Under the pieces are notes generated by a model, which made no database searches, was not told the origin of the DNA, and saw only the letters and a list, made by a program, of their open reading frames with translations. The position numbers and the translations under genes were made by a program. From positions 1 through 64,000 of the forward strand of contig NZ_JAGQTN010000312.1 of assembly GCF_020438995.1 (NCBI RefSeq): a stretch of DNA of 64,000 nt. The letters run 5' to 3'. This document shows positions 25,974-33,157 of the stretch, one piece after another. Positions within the stretch are counted from its first letter, which is position 1; every line of letters starts with the position of its first letter. The DNA comes from Gordonia sp. (in: high G+C Gram-positive bacteria). Lineage in GTDB: Bacteria; Actinomycetota; Actinomycetes; Mycobacteriales; Mycobacteriaceae.

Positions 25974-26112
25974 CACAACCCCAGGTACGCGGTCGGCTTC
26001 ACCCGGCCCGGCACACGGTATCGCCGCGCCGGGTAGGTCGGCCGTGTTCCGATCCGGGCGGTCGGCGTCGGATGCTCGTTGACTTCCCGTCTTCACTGAA
26101 AGGTCAACAACG

Positions 26113-27093
26113 ATGAGTGAGATTCAGACTGTCCGCGGGCAGGTCGATTCCGCGGACCTCGGAGTCACCCTGATGCACGAACACGTGTTTGTGCTGACGG
26201 CCGACGTCCAGACGAACTATCCGGGCGAATGGGGCTCCGAAGAGGATCGGATCACCGACGCCGTCACAAAACTCCAGAAGGCCTACGACGCGGGGGTGCG
26301 GACCATCGTCGACCCGACGGTCGTGGGACTGGGGCGCTACATCCCGCGGATCCAGACGATCGCCGAACAGGTTCCGCTGAACATCGTGGTGGCCACGGGT
26401 GTGTACACGTACACCGAGGTGCCGTTCTTCTTCGACATCCGCGGCCCGGCGCTGAACGAGCTCGTGGGCGCGGAGGTGCCCGATCCGATGGTCGAGATGT
26501 TCATCGGTGACATCCGCGACGGCATCGCCGGCACCGGTGTCAAGGCGGGCATGCTCAAGTGCGCGATCGAGCATCAGGGTCTGACCCCTGGCGTCGAGCG
26601 GGTGATGCGTGCGGTCGCCAAGACCCACGTGGAAACCGGTGTTCCGATCACCGTGCACACCCACCCCGACACCAAGGCCGGACTGCACGTCAAGCAGGTG
26701 ATGGTCGAGGAGGAGGGCGTCGACCCCGGACGAATCGTGTTGGGACACAGCGGCGACACCACCGACTGCGACCACCTCACCGAGCTCGCCGAGGCCGGTT
26801 TCATCCTCGGCTTCGACCGGTTCGGTATCAACACCGCCACCACCTTCGAGGCGCGCGCCGACACGCTCATCGAGATGGTGCGCCGCGGATACGCCGAACA
26901 GATCGTTGTCTCCCAGGACGCCTCCTGCTATATCGACTGGATTCAGCCAGAGGTGATGGCGTATCTGCCGCAGTGGCATTACACCCACCTCTTGGAGGAC
27001 GTGTTCCCCTACGCCCTGGAACGTGGCGTCACGCAGGCGGACATCGACACCATGCTTGTCGACGTGCCGCGGCGGATTCTCTCAGGAGAGTAG
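26113..27093 (+). CDS. php: Phosphotriesterase-like lactonase (PLL family)
   Basis: 326 residues, ATG with AAAGG upstream. A binuclear-metal TIM-barrel hydrolase: HxH in LMHEHVF (first strand), bridging Lys in AGMLKCAIEH, His in TVHTHPDTKAG, His in IVLGHSGDTTD and Asp in VSQDASCY. The length and the ExP-x-FFD loops fit PLLs, whose main activity is on N-acyl-homoserine or oxo-lactones with weak organophosphatase side activity; from memory Rv0230c is the mycobacterial member. It is enclosed by two near-identical WS/DGAT genes, which hints at a lactone or ester of lipid origin as natural substrate. Confidence 0.9.
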   Translation: MSEIQTVRGQVDSADLGVTLMHEHVFVLTADVQTNYPGEWGSEEDRITDAVTKLQKAYDAGVRTIVDPTVVGLGRYIPRIQTIAEQVPLNIVVATGVYTYTEVPFFFDIRGPALNELVGAEVPDPMVEMFIGDIRDGIAGTGVKAGMLKCAIEHQGLTPGVERVMRAVAKTHVETGVPITVHTHPDTKAGLHVKQVMVEEEGVDPGRIVLGHSGDTTDCDHLTELAEAGFILGFDRFGINTATTFEARADTLIEMVRRGYAEQIVVSQDASCYIDWIQPEVMAYLPQWHYTHLLEDVFPYALERGVTQADIDTMLVDVPRRILSGE

Positions 27094-27100
27094 TCGGCCG

Positions 27101-27136
27101 CCGGTGCCGGGCGGCCAAGCCACCGCCCGGTACCGG
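27101..27136 (+). terminator. GC-rich hairpin between lactonase and second WS/DGAT
   Basis: Arms 27101-27114 and 27123-27136 pair over 14 positions with one G-U pair, starting 8 nt after the lactonase stop. No T run, so it may attenuate rather than end transcription. Confidence 0.45.
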
Positions 27137-27154
27137 TCAGACTCGCGCTCCACC

Positions 27155-27173
27155 TCTGTATACCCCTAACAGA
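27155..27173. promoter_or_regulatory. Conserved TCTGT-N9-ACAGA inverted repeat in second WS/DGAT leader
   Basis: Arms TCTGT (27155-27159) and ACAGA (27169-27173), ending 11 nt before the ATG at 27185, exactly as in the first copy at 24537-24555. The central nine bases differ between copies while the arms do not. Confidence 0.6.
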
Positions 27174-27184
27174 CAGGGTTTCTC

Positions 27185-28591
27185 ATGAAGCAACTATCGG
27201 GGCTCGACGCGTCCTTCCTGAATATAGAGACCGGGCCCGTATATGGACATGTCAGCAGTGTGGCGATCTACGACTCGGCCAACGCGGCCGAGCCGATCAC
27301 GGCAGCGCGACTGCAGGAGCGGATGATGTCGCGCATCCATCTGCTGCCGGTGTTCCGACACAAACTCGTGACGGTGCCGCTGGATCTCGACCAGCCGTAC
27401 TGGTGCGACGATCCGGACTTCGACATCAAGGCACACATCCACGATGTCGGCATCACAGCGCCCGGCACAATGGATCAACTCAAAGAGATCGTCTCGCGCA
27501 TCGTGGCCAAACCACTCGACCGCTCGCGGCCGCTGTGGGAAATGGCCGTGATCAACGGGCTCGAGGGCGGCAAGACCGCAGTGGTCAGCACCGTGCACCA
27601 TTCGCTGATCGATGGTGGCTCGGGCAACGACATCAACTCGATTCTCCTCGATCGGGATCCCGACGCCGACCAGAACAATCCGCCCCCGCAGCCGTGGACG
27701 CCCGAGCCCATACCGGATGCGTTGAGTCTGATGACCTCGGCAATGACGGCCAATGCGTTGCGACCGCTCAAGGCGGCCAAGTTGCAGTGGGACGTGTTCA
27801 CCGAGTTGGTGCAGAAGTCGCCGAACATCGCCAAGCTGGCGCCGATGATGGCGTCGACCGCAGTCACCGGAACGGCTCACAACACAGTATTCAATGCCAA
27901 GCCCACCAATCGGCGGATCTGGGAACCGTTCCGCATTCCGCTCGCCGAGGTCCGCCAGATCAAGAAGGCGCTCGGTGCCACCGTCAACGACGTGGTGATG
28001 GCCGAGTGCGCCGGCGGACTGCGGACGTGGCTGAAAGCACACGACGCCCTGCCGGACAAGCCGCTGACGGCCAGCGTCCCGGTATCGATCCGCTCCGAAT
28101 CGCAGAAGGGTGCGCTCGGCAACCAGGTGTCGATGATCTACACCGAACTGCCCACCGACGTGGACGATCCGCTCGAACGGCTCAAGGCCGTGAACGAGGC
28201 GATGAAGTCGGCGAAGGAGATGCACGACGCACTCCCGATGGCGCAGATGATCGAGTTCGGCGATTTCGCCACACCTGGTTTGACGAGCATGGTGGCCCGT
28301 GCTTCGCAGCGGTCCAACATGGCCGGCCAGGCCATGCCGAGCGTCACCATCTCCAACGTTCCGGGCGCACAGTGGCCGATGTATCTGTGCGGCGCGAAGA
28401 TGCTGGAGTTCTACCCGGTGTCGATGATCGTTGACGGCCAGGTTCTCAACATCACGCTGCAGAGCTACAACGGCAGCCTCGACTTCGGGATCATATCGTG
28501 CCCGCACACCGTCCCGGATCTGAAGGGCATCGCCGACGCGATCCTCGCCGATCACCAGGCGCTGCTGGCCGAGGTCAAGAAGAAGCAGTAG
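27185..28591 (+). CDS. WS/DGAT acyltransferase (second of the duplicated pair)
   Basis: 468 residues, the same length as the copy at 24567 and collinear without gaps: MKQLSGLDASFLNIETGPVY, HHSLIDG at 138-144, MVARASQRSNMAGQAMPSV, and a C terminus ADHQALLAEVKKKQ. Differences are scattered conservative substitutions with many synonymous changes, so the duplication is not recent. It makes TAG or wax esters like its twin. The conserved leader suggests shared control. Transcription ends at a very strong hairpin 18 nt downstream. Confidence 0.93.
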   Translation: MKQLSGLDASFLNIETGPVYGHVSSVAIYDSANAAEPITAARLQERMMSRIHLLPVFRHKLVTVPLDLDQPYWCDDPDFDIKAHIHDVGITAPGTMDQLKEIVSRIVAKPLDRSRPLWEMAVINGLEGGKTAVVSTVHHSLIDGGSGNDINSILLDRDPDADQNNPPPQPWTPEPIPDALSLMTSAMTANALRPLKAAKLQWDVFTELVQKSPNIAKLAPMMASTAVTGTAHNTVFNAKPTNRRIWEPFRIPLAEVRQIKKALGATVNDVVMAECAGGLRTWLKAHDALPDKPLTASVPVSIRSESQKGALGNQVSMIYTELPTDVDDPLERLKAVNEAMKSAKEMHDALPMAQMIEFGDFATPGLTSMVARASQRSNMAGQAMPSVTISNVPGAQWPMYLCGAKMLEFYPVSMIVDGQVLNITLQSYNGSLDFGIISCPHTVPDLKGIADAILADHQALLAEVKKKQ

Positions 28592-28609
28592 ACACTCGTT
28601 GTGACACAG

Positions 28610-28653
28610 CCACTTACCCGGCCCGGCAACACTGTTGCGGGGCCGGGTAAGTG
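28610..28653. terminator. Bidirectional terminator closing the lipid locus
   Basis: Perfect 15-bp stem CCACTTACCCGGCCC (28610-28624) with its complement at 28639-28653, 14-nt loop. It serves the WS/DGAT on the + strand and the convergent membrane-protein gene on the minus strand. Confidence 0.85.
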
Positions 28654-28669
28654 GTGTCATGTTTGTCGA

Positions 28670-29101
28670 TCAGGCCGTGAGCGTCAGGACGCCGAGGGTG
28701 ATCAGCGCGGCCACCTTGACGATCTCGAAGCCGACATAGACAAGGTGGGCGTGGCTGCGCTGGGAGTGATCACCGCCCGCCAGCACCGCATCCGAACGTT
28801 TGGTCAGCGCCGGCCGGACTCCGACGATCTGGATGGCGAGGGCGACGACCGCGACGGCCAGTGCGATCCCGATGCCGGTGCCGGCGAACGAACCGACGAA
28901 CACCGTCGCGATCAGCACCACAGCCCACACGGTTTCGACGCCGTTGAGCGCGCGAAACACCAAGCGCCCGATACCAAGCCCTAGGGGGATGGTGATTCCC
29001 GGCGCCCGGAACTTCAGCGGCGCCTCGATGAACGAGATCGCGCACACCATGCCCAGCCACACGAAGGTGACGGCCACGGCCAGTGCCTGGGCGCCGGACA
29101 T
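28670..29101 (-). CDS. Small four-helix membrane protein coupled to hmp
   Basis: 143 residues from ATG 29101, which overlaps the hmp stop (TGATG), so it is translationally coupled to hmp. Four hydrophobic segments: residues about 6-26, 38-68, 72-95 and 118-141. A conserved-looking stretch ISFIEAPLKFRAP follows helix 1, resembling DUF4149/TMEM205-like proteins. I do not know its function. Coupling to the NO dioxygenase and likely NsrR control suggest a role in nitrosative stress, by context only. Confidence 0.75.
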   Translation of the reverse strand: MSGAQALAVAVTFVWLGMVCAISFIEAPLKFRAPGITIPLGLGIGRLVFRALNGVETVWAVVLIATVFVGSFAGTGIGIALAVAVVALAIQIVGVRPALTKRSDAVLAGGDHSQRSHAHLVYVGFEIVKVAALITLGVLTLTA

Positions 29102-30285
29102 CACGCCGCCCCGACGCGAACGAGTTCGGGACCGAAGGTCTCGTAGTGGATGTTGTTCTCCGGCATTCCGCGTTCGAGCAGCTGGGTGCGGATGGAGCTG
29201 AGGAACTCGGCCGGTCCGCACAGCAGTGCATGCGAATCATCGTGTACCGCAACCCCTTCCAGTGACATGTAGCCGGTGCGGACCTGCTCCGAGGCGCCGG
29301 GGACGTAACCCTCCTCGTACCACTGGGTCAACTGCGCGTTCGGCAGTTGCCCGACGAGCGCTGCGAGTTGGCCGCGATGCGGCTGCGAAGCACGTGAGCG
29401 GTCCGCGTGCAGGACGGTGATGGGACGTGAATCCTGCTGGGCGGCAAGAGCTGTCAGTACTCCGATCGCGGGTGTGCAGCCGATGCCCGCCGAGGCGATG
29501 AGCAACGGGGTGCCGTCGTCGGGGACCACGAGATCGCCGAACGGGGTGCTCACGTGCAGGGTGTCGCCCTCGAAGACCTGCTCGTGCAGGAATCCCGACA
29601 CCTCGCCGACGTTCTTGATGCTGATCTGCCAGTCCGGCCTGTCGGTGCCGCCGGTGAGCGAGTACTGACGAATCTGGTGGGCGCCGTCGGCGAGCGGGAC
29701 CTGGACCGAGATGTACTGTCCGGCATGGAATGACGGAAGCGGCGAACCGTCGGCGCCGGCCAGGGTCAGGGAGATGGTGTCGGGGGACTGGTACTGCCGT
29801 CCGGTCACCACCACGTCACGCCACACATCGCCGGGCACCACGCCGGCCTGTTTGTACAGCTCGTTCTCCTCCTCGATCAGCGCGTCGGCCATCTGCCAGT
29901 ACAGGGCGTCCCACGCCTCGGCGACCTCCGGGGTCACTGCCTCACCGAGGACCTCGACGATGGCCTCGAACAGGTACTTGTGGACGATCTGGTATTGGTC
30001 TCGGGTGATACCCAGCGATGTGTGCTTGTGGGCGATGCGGTCGAGGATGAACTGCTGCCGGGCGCGGTCGGGGACCAGCTGCAGCTGGGCGTAGGCGGCG
30101 ATGGAACCGGCCAGGGCCTGCGGCTGTGCGCCGGTCTTCTGGTGCGTCCGGTTGAACAGATTGTCGAGTAGGTCCGGGTGCGCGGCGAACATGCGCCCGT
30201 AGAAGTTCGGCGTGATCTCGGGGATCGCGGCACCGACCGCGGGCAGAGTCGCCTCGATGGTCTTCAGGTGCGGTTCGGACAGCAT
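29101..30285 (-). CDS. hmp: Flavohemoglobin, nitric oxide dioxygenase
   Basis: 394 residues, standard for Hmp. The globin domain (1-~137) has the distal segment around FNRTHQKTGAQPQALAGSI and proximal His in YQIVHKYLFEAI. The FAD domain has RQYSLTGG, and the NAD domain has LIASAGIGCTPAIGVL and ALLCGPAEFL, ending in YETFGPE. It oxidises NO to nitrate with O2 and NAD(P)H in the cytoplasm. Directly downstream of nsrR on the same strand (81-nt gap with a CCCCAGG/CCTGGGG hairpin near 30329-30349), and followed by an overlapping membrane-protein gene. Confidence 0.96.
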   Translation of the reverse strand: MLSEPHLKTIEATLPAVGAAIPEITPNFYGRMFAAHPDLLDNLFNRTHQKTGAQPQALAGSIAAYAQLQLVPDRARQQFILDRIAHKHTSLGITRDQYQIVHKYLFEAIVEVLGEAVTPEVAEAWDALYWQMADALIEEENELYKQAGVVPGDVWRDVVVTGRQYQSPDTISLTLAGADGSPLPSFHAGQYISVQVPLADGAHQIRQYSLTGGTDRPDWQISIKNVGEVSGFLHEQVFEGDTLHVSTPFGDLVVPDDGTPLLIASAGIGCTPAIGVLTALAAQQDSRPITVLHADRSRASQPHRGQLAALVGQLPNAQLTQWYEEGYVPGASEQVRTGYMSLEGVAVHDDSHALLCGPAEFLSSIRTQLLERGMPENNIHYETFGPELVRVGAA

Positions 30286-30366
30286 TGCTACTCCATTCTG
30301 TGCCGGGGGCTTTCCGGCTGTTTCGATTCCCCAGGCGGGTGACCTGGGGGTGAGTCCGTTCGGGGT

Positions 30367-30846
30367 CTATCGGATGCCGGCGGCGTCTTCAGTACCGGAT
30401 GCGGTTGTCCGCGTAGGTGTTCCGATGCTGAGCAGGGTGATCCGGGCGGATGAGGAAGCGAGTTCGTCGATCGTGTGCGCATCGAGTGAGTCATAGAAGG
30501 CCCGCTGTGCCTGGGCGAGTGCGCCACGTAGCTTGCAGTTGCCCCGCAGTGGGCACGGTTGCGGCCCATCGCAGTCGACCACCTCGCCGTCGCCTTCGAG
30601 TTTGCTTGCGAGCCAACCCACTTGAGCGGTGCGTCCCAGTTCCGTGACCGCTATCCCGCCGGACCGGCCGCGCCGGGAGTGGATGACGCCGAGCTCGCTG
30701 AGCCGGCTGACGACCTTGGCCACATGGGTGTAGGGCACCGCCAGCTCCGCAGCGAGATCCCGGGAGGTGAGCGTGGTGTCCGCCGGGGCGGTGACCAGGC
30801 GCATCACGACCCGAAGTCCGATGTCGGTGAACCGGGTGAGTTGCAT
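30367..30846 (-). CDS. nsrR: NO-sensing Rrf2-family repressor
   Basis: 159 residues from ATG 30846. The N-terminal winged helix MQLTRFTDIGLRVVMRLVTA is typical of NsrR. Three Cys, C92, C98 and C104 (CDGPQPCPLRGNC), have the CX5CX5C spacing of the 4Fe-4S ligands in Streptomyces NsrR (C93, C99, C105). Nitrosylation of the cluster releases DNA. It is transcribed just ahead of hmp and a 23-bp dyad lies 16 nt upstream of its start, so autoregulation together with control of hmp is likely. Confidence 0.94.
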   Translation of the reverse strand: MQLTRFTDIGLRVVMRLVTAPADTTLTSRDLAAELAVPYTHVAKVVSRLSELGVIHSRRGRSGGIAVTELGRTAQVGWLASKLEGDGEVVDCDGPQPCPLRGNCKLRGALAQAQRAFYDSLDAHTIDELASSSARITLLSIGTPTRTTASGTEDAAGIR

Positions 30847-30861
30847 AAGACCAGGTAACAG

Positions 30862-30884
30862 AATTGGTATCTGTGATGTCAATT
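30862..30884. promoter_or_regulatory. Candidate NsrR operator upstream of nsrR
   Basis: A 23-bp dyad: AATTGGTATC (30862-30871), TGT, GATGTCAATT (30875-30884). Eight of ten positions are symmetric and the outer AATTG/CAATT is perfect. The reverse complement contains ATACCAATT, like the ACCAATT end of Streptomyces NsrR sites. The AT-rich stretch AATTTAAAAG follows. Confidence 0.65.
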
Positions 30885-30955
30885 TAAAAGTGATCGGGGT
30901 CACGGTGCGTCGATGCAAGAGAGGGCCAAGGTCCCGTGACCCGGGGTCCGAGGGC

Positions 30956-31855
30956 TCAGCTCAGGATGCGGTCACCGGCTCGCAGCAGTGCGCTCGGCAG
31001 CTGCTTCCCGATCAACCGCTGGGCGAGTGCCGCCGCCGAAATGGCTTGTTCCAGATCCACATCCACCGAGACGTCGCTGTCGCGGAGCATGTATACGAGG
31101 TCCTCGGTCGCGATGTTTCCGCTGGCACCGGGGGCGAACGGGCATCCACCGAGCCCGCCGACGGACGCGTCGAGCCGATTCACTCCCGCCAGCACGGCGG
31201 CATAGGCGCTCGCCAGGCCGGTGCCGCGGGTGTTGTGGAAGTGACAGCCGAGCGGCAGTGCGCCGATCGCCGGACGCACCTGATCCAGGAGCGCGGTCAC
31301 CCGACCCGGCGTTGTGGTTCCGATCGTGTCGGCGATGGCGATGCGGTCGGCACCCGCGTTCACCGCGGCTTCGACGATGCGCATGACCCGATCCGGTGGT
31401 GTGGGTCCGTCGAACGGGCAGTCCCAGGCGGTCGCGATGATCACTTCGACAGTGGCGCCCGCGTCGTGGGTGATCGCCGCGATCTCGTCGATGGCGGCAG
31501 TGGCGGCGGCACTGTCTCGGCCGACATTTGCCTGGCTGTGCGAATCAGCCGCGGACACAACATATTCGATCGAGTTCAGACCTGCGTCGAGCGCCCTGCG
31601 AGCCCCATTGGGGCTGGCGACCAGGGCGGAGAAGGCGACTTCGGGGAAGCGTTTGAGTTCCCGGGCGATGTCGGGTGCGTCGGCGAGGGCGGGCACCTTG
31701 CTCGGGGAGACGAAGGCGGTCGCCTCGACCTCGGTGACGCCAGTGGCCACGATGGCTTCGAGGAGTTCGATCTTGGCGTCCGTCGAGATCGGGTCCTCGA
31801 TCTGTAGCCCGTCGCGCATCGCGACTTCGCGGATGGTCACATGCGTGGCGGTCAC
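30956..31855 (-). CDS. Hydroxymethylglutaryl-CoA lyase family enzyme
   Basis: 299 residues, GTG start at 31855 overlapping the CoA-transferase stop. The HMGL-like TIM barrel has the REVAMRDGLQ metal/substrate motif, ADTIGTTTPG, HFHNTRGTGLA (metal-binding HxH) and the catalytic loop GGLGGCPFAPGASGN with the active-site Cys. It cleaves (S)-3-hydroxy-3-methylglutaryl-CoA to acetoacetate and acetyl-CoA in leucine catabolism. Pairing with a class III CoA-transferase instead of the usual leucine-degradation genes leaves a related 3-hydroxy-acyl-CoA substrate possible. Confidence 0.88.
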   Translation of the reverse strand: MTATHVTIREVAMRDGLQIEDPISTDAKIELLEAIVATGVTEVEATAFVSPSKVPALADAPDIARELKRFPEVAFSALVASPNGARRALDAGLNSIEYVVSAADSHSQANVGRDSAAATAAIDEIAAITHDAGATVEVIIATAWDCPFDGPTPPDRVMRIVEAAVNAGADRIAIADTIGTTTPGRVTALLDQVRPAIGALPLGCHFHNTRGTGLASAYAAVLAGVNRLDASVGGLGGCPFAPGASGNIATEDLVYMLRDSDVSVDVDLEQAISAAALAQRLIGKQLPSALLRAGDRILS

Positions 31856-33054
31856 AGGATTCCGTCCTCGGTCAATTGGTCCAGCCGTTCGGGGGTGTAG
31901 CCGAGCAGATCGCGGTACACCTCGTCGTTGTGCTGTCCCATCGCGGCCGGCCCGGCGTTGCGCACAGCGCCCGGCGATTCGGAGAGTTTCGGAATGATGC
32001 CGGGCCCCTTGACATTCCGGTTCGCTCGCTCATCCCAGTGGTCGATGATCATCTCCCTGGCCACCAGTTGCGGGTCGTTCACCACCTCGGCGACGGTGTT
32101 GATGGGCCCGGCGATCACGCCGGCGGCCGACAATGTGTCGACGAGATCGGTGGGGGAATGCTGCGCTGCCCACGCGCCGATGATCTCGTCGAGCCGGTCC
32201 TGATTGCGTCCCCTCGCGACGTGGTCGACGTAGTCGGGATCGTCGGCCAGTTCGGGCCGCCCCATCGCCCCACACAATCTGCGGAAGACCGTGTCCTGGT
32301 TGGCCGCGATGACGATCCAGCTGCCGTCGGAGGACTGGTAGATGTTCGACGGCGCGATACCGTCGAGCCGGGTTCCGGATGGTCCACGGACCACACCACC
32401 GACGTCGTAGTCGGGAATCGTGGACTCCTGCACCGCAAGACACGCCTCGATGAGTGCGGTGTCGACGACCTGGCCGCGGCCGGTGACCGTCCGGCGGTAG
32501 AGCGCGGCGAGCGCTCCCTGCGCGGCGAACATACCGGCCAGCGTATCGCCGAGGGAGATCGCGAGCCTTGGCGGCGGACCGCCGGGAAAGCCGTTCATGT
32601 GGCGCAGCCCGCTCGCCGCCTCGGCGACGGAGGCGTAACCGGGTTTCTGGGCGTCCGGCCCGGTCTGCCCGTAACCGGACACCCGGACCAGGATGAGACC
32701 CGGATTGGTCTCGGACAGAACGTCATAGCCCAGATCCCACTTCTCCAGGGTGCCGGGCCGGAAGTTCTCGACGACGATGTCGGCCTCCTTCGCCAGATCC
32801 AGAAAGATCTGGCGCCCTTGCGGTTTACGGAGGTTGAGGGTGATCGACTTCTTGTTGCGTGCGTGCACGGTCCACAGAAAGCGGTGCCCGTCGAGTTCGG
32901 CCTGCCCCCACGTGCGGATCGGGTCGGGCTGGCCCGGCGCCTCGATCTTGATGACGTCGGCGCCCATGTCGCCGAGAAGCCGCCCGGCGAAGGGGCCGGA
33001 GATCAGTGTGCCGATCTCGATCACGCGAATGCCGTCGAGTGCGCCCGTAGTCAA
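31852..33054 (-). CDS. Class III (CaiB/BaiF) acyl-CoA transferase
   Basis: 400 residues from TTG 33054, chosen because GGAG lies 6 nt upstream and the protein then begins directly at LTTGALDGIRVIEIGTLISGP; the open frame to 33156 has an implausible leader. Family signatures are LLGDMGADVIKIEAPGQPDP, the FLWTVHARNKKSITLNLRKPQGRQIF block, and ENFRPGTLEKWDLGYD with the catalytic Asp region (QTGPDAQKPGY). It moves CoA between acyl-CoA and a free carboxylic acid. Forms an operon with the HMG-CoA-lyase-like gene and is divergent from the NCS2 permease. Confidence 0.9.
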   Translation of the reverse strand: MTTGALDGIRVIEIGTLISGPFAGRLLGDMGADVIKIEAPGQPDPIRTWGQAELDGHRFLWTVHARNKKSITLNLRKPQGRQIFLDLAKEADIVVENFRPGTLEKWDLGYDVLSETNPGLILVRVSGYGQTGPDAQKPGYASVAEAASGLRHMNGFPGGPPPRLAISLGDTLAGMFAAQGALAALYRRTVTGRGQVVDTALIEACLAVQESTIPDYDVGGVVRGPSGTRLDGIAPSNIYQSSDGSWIVIAANQDTVFRRLCGAMGRPELADDPDYVDHVARGRNQDRLDEIIGAWAAQHSPTDLVDTLSAAGVIAGPINTVAEVVNDPQLVAREMIIDHWDERANRNVKGPGIIPKLSESPGAVRNAGPAAMGQHNDEVYRDLLGYTPERLDQLTEDGIL

Positions 33055-33157
33055 TGTGTGCTCCGTCCGTGCTGGTGCGGAAATTGGTGGTTCGAACGCT
33101 ACAACACCGGCGAGCGTCGTCGTTCCACGCGCGTGATCGGGCTGTGGCTGCAACACT

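Noticed and set aside
26113..27093. True organophosphate-degrading phosphotriesterase
   Set aside because: Length, loop motifs and the mycolata context match the PLL lactonase branch; organophosphatase activity in that branch is only a side activity.
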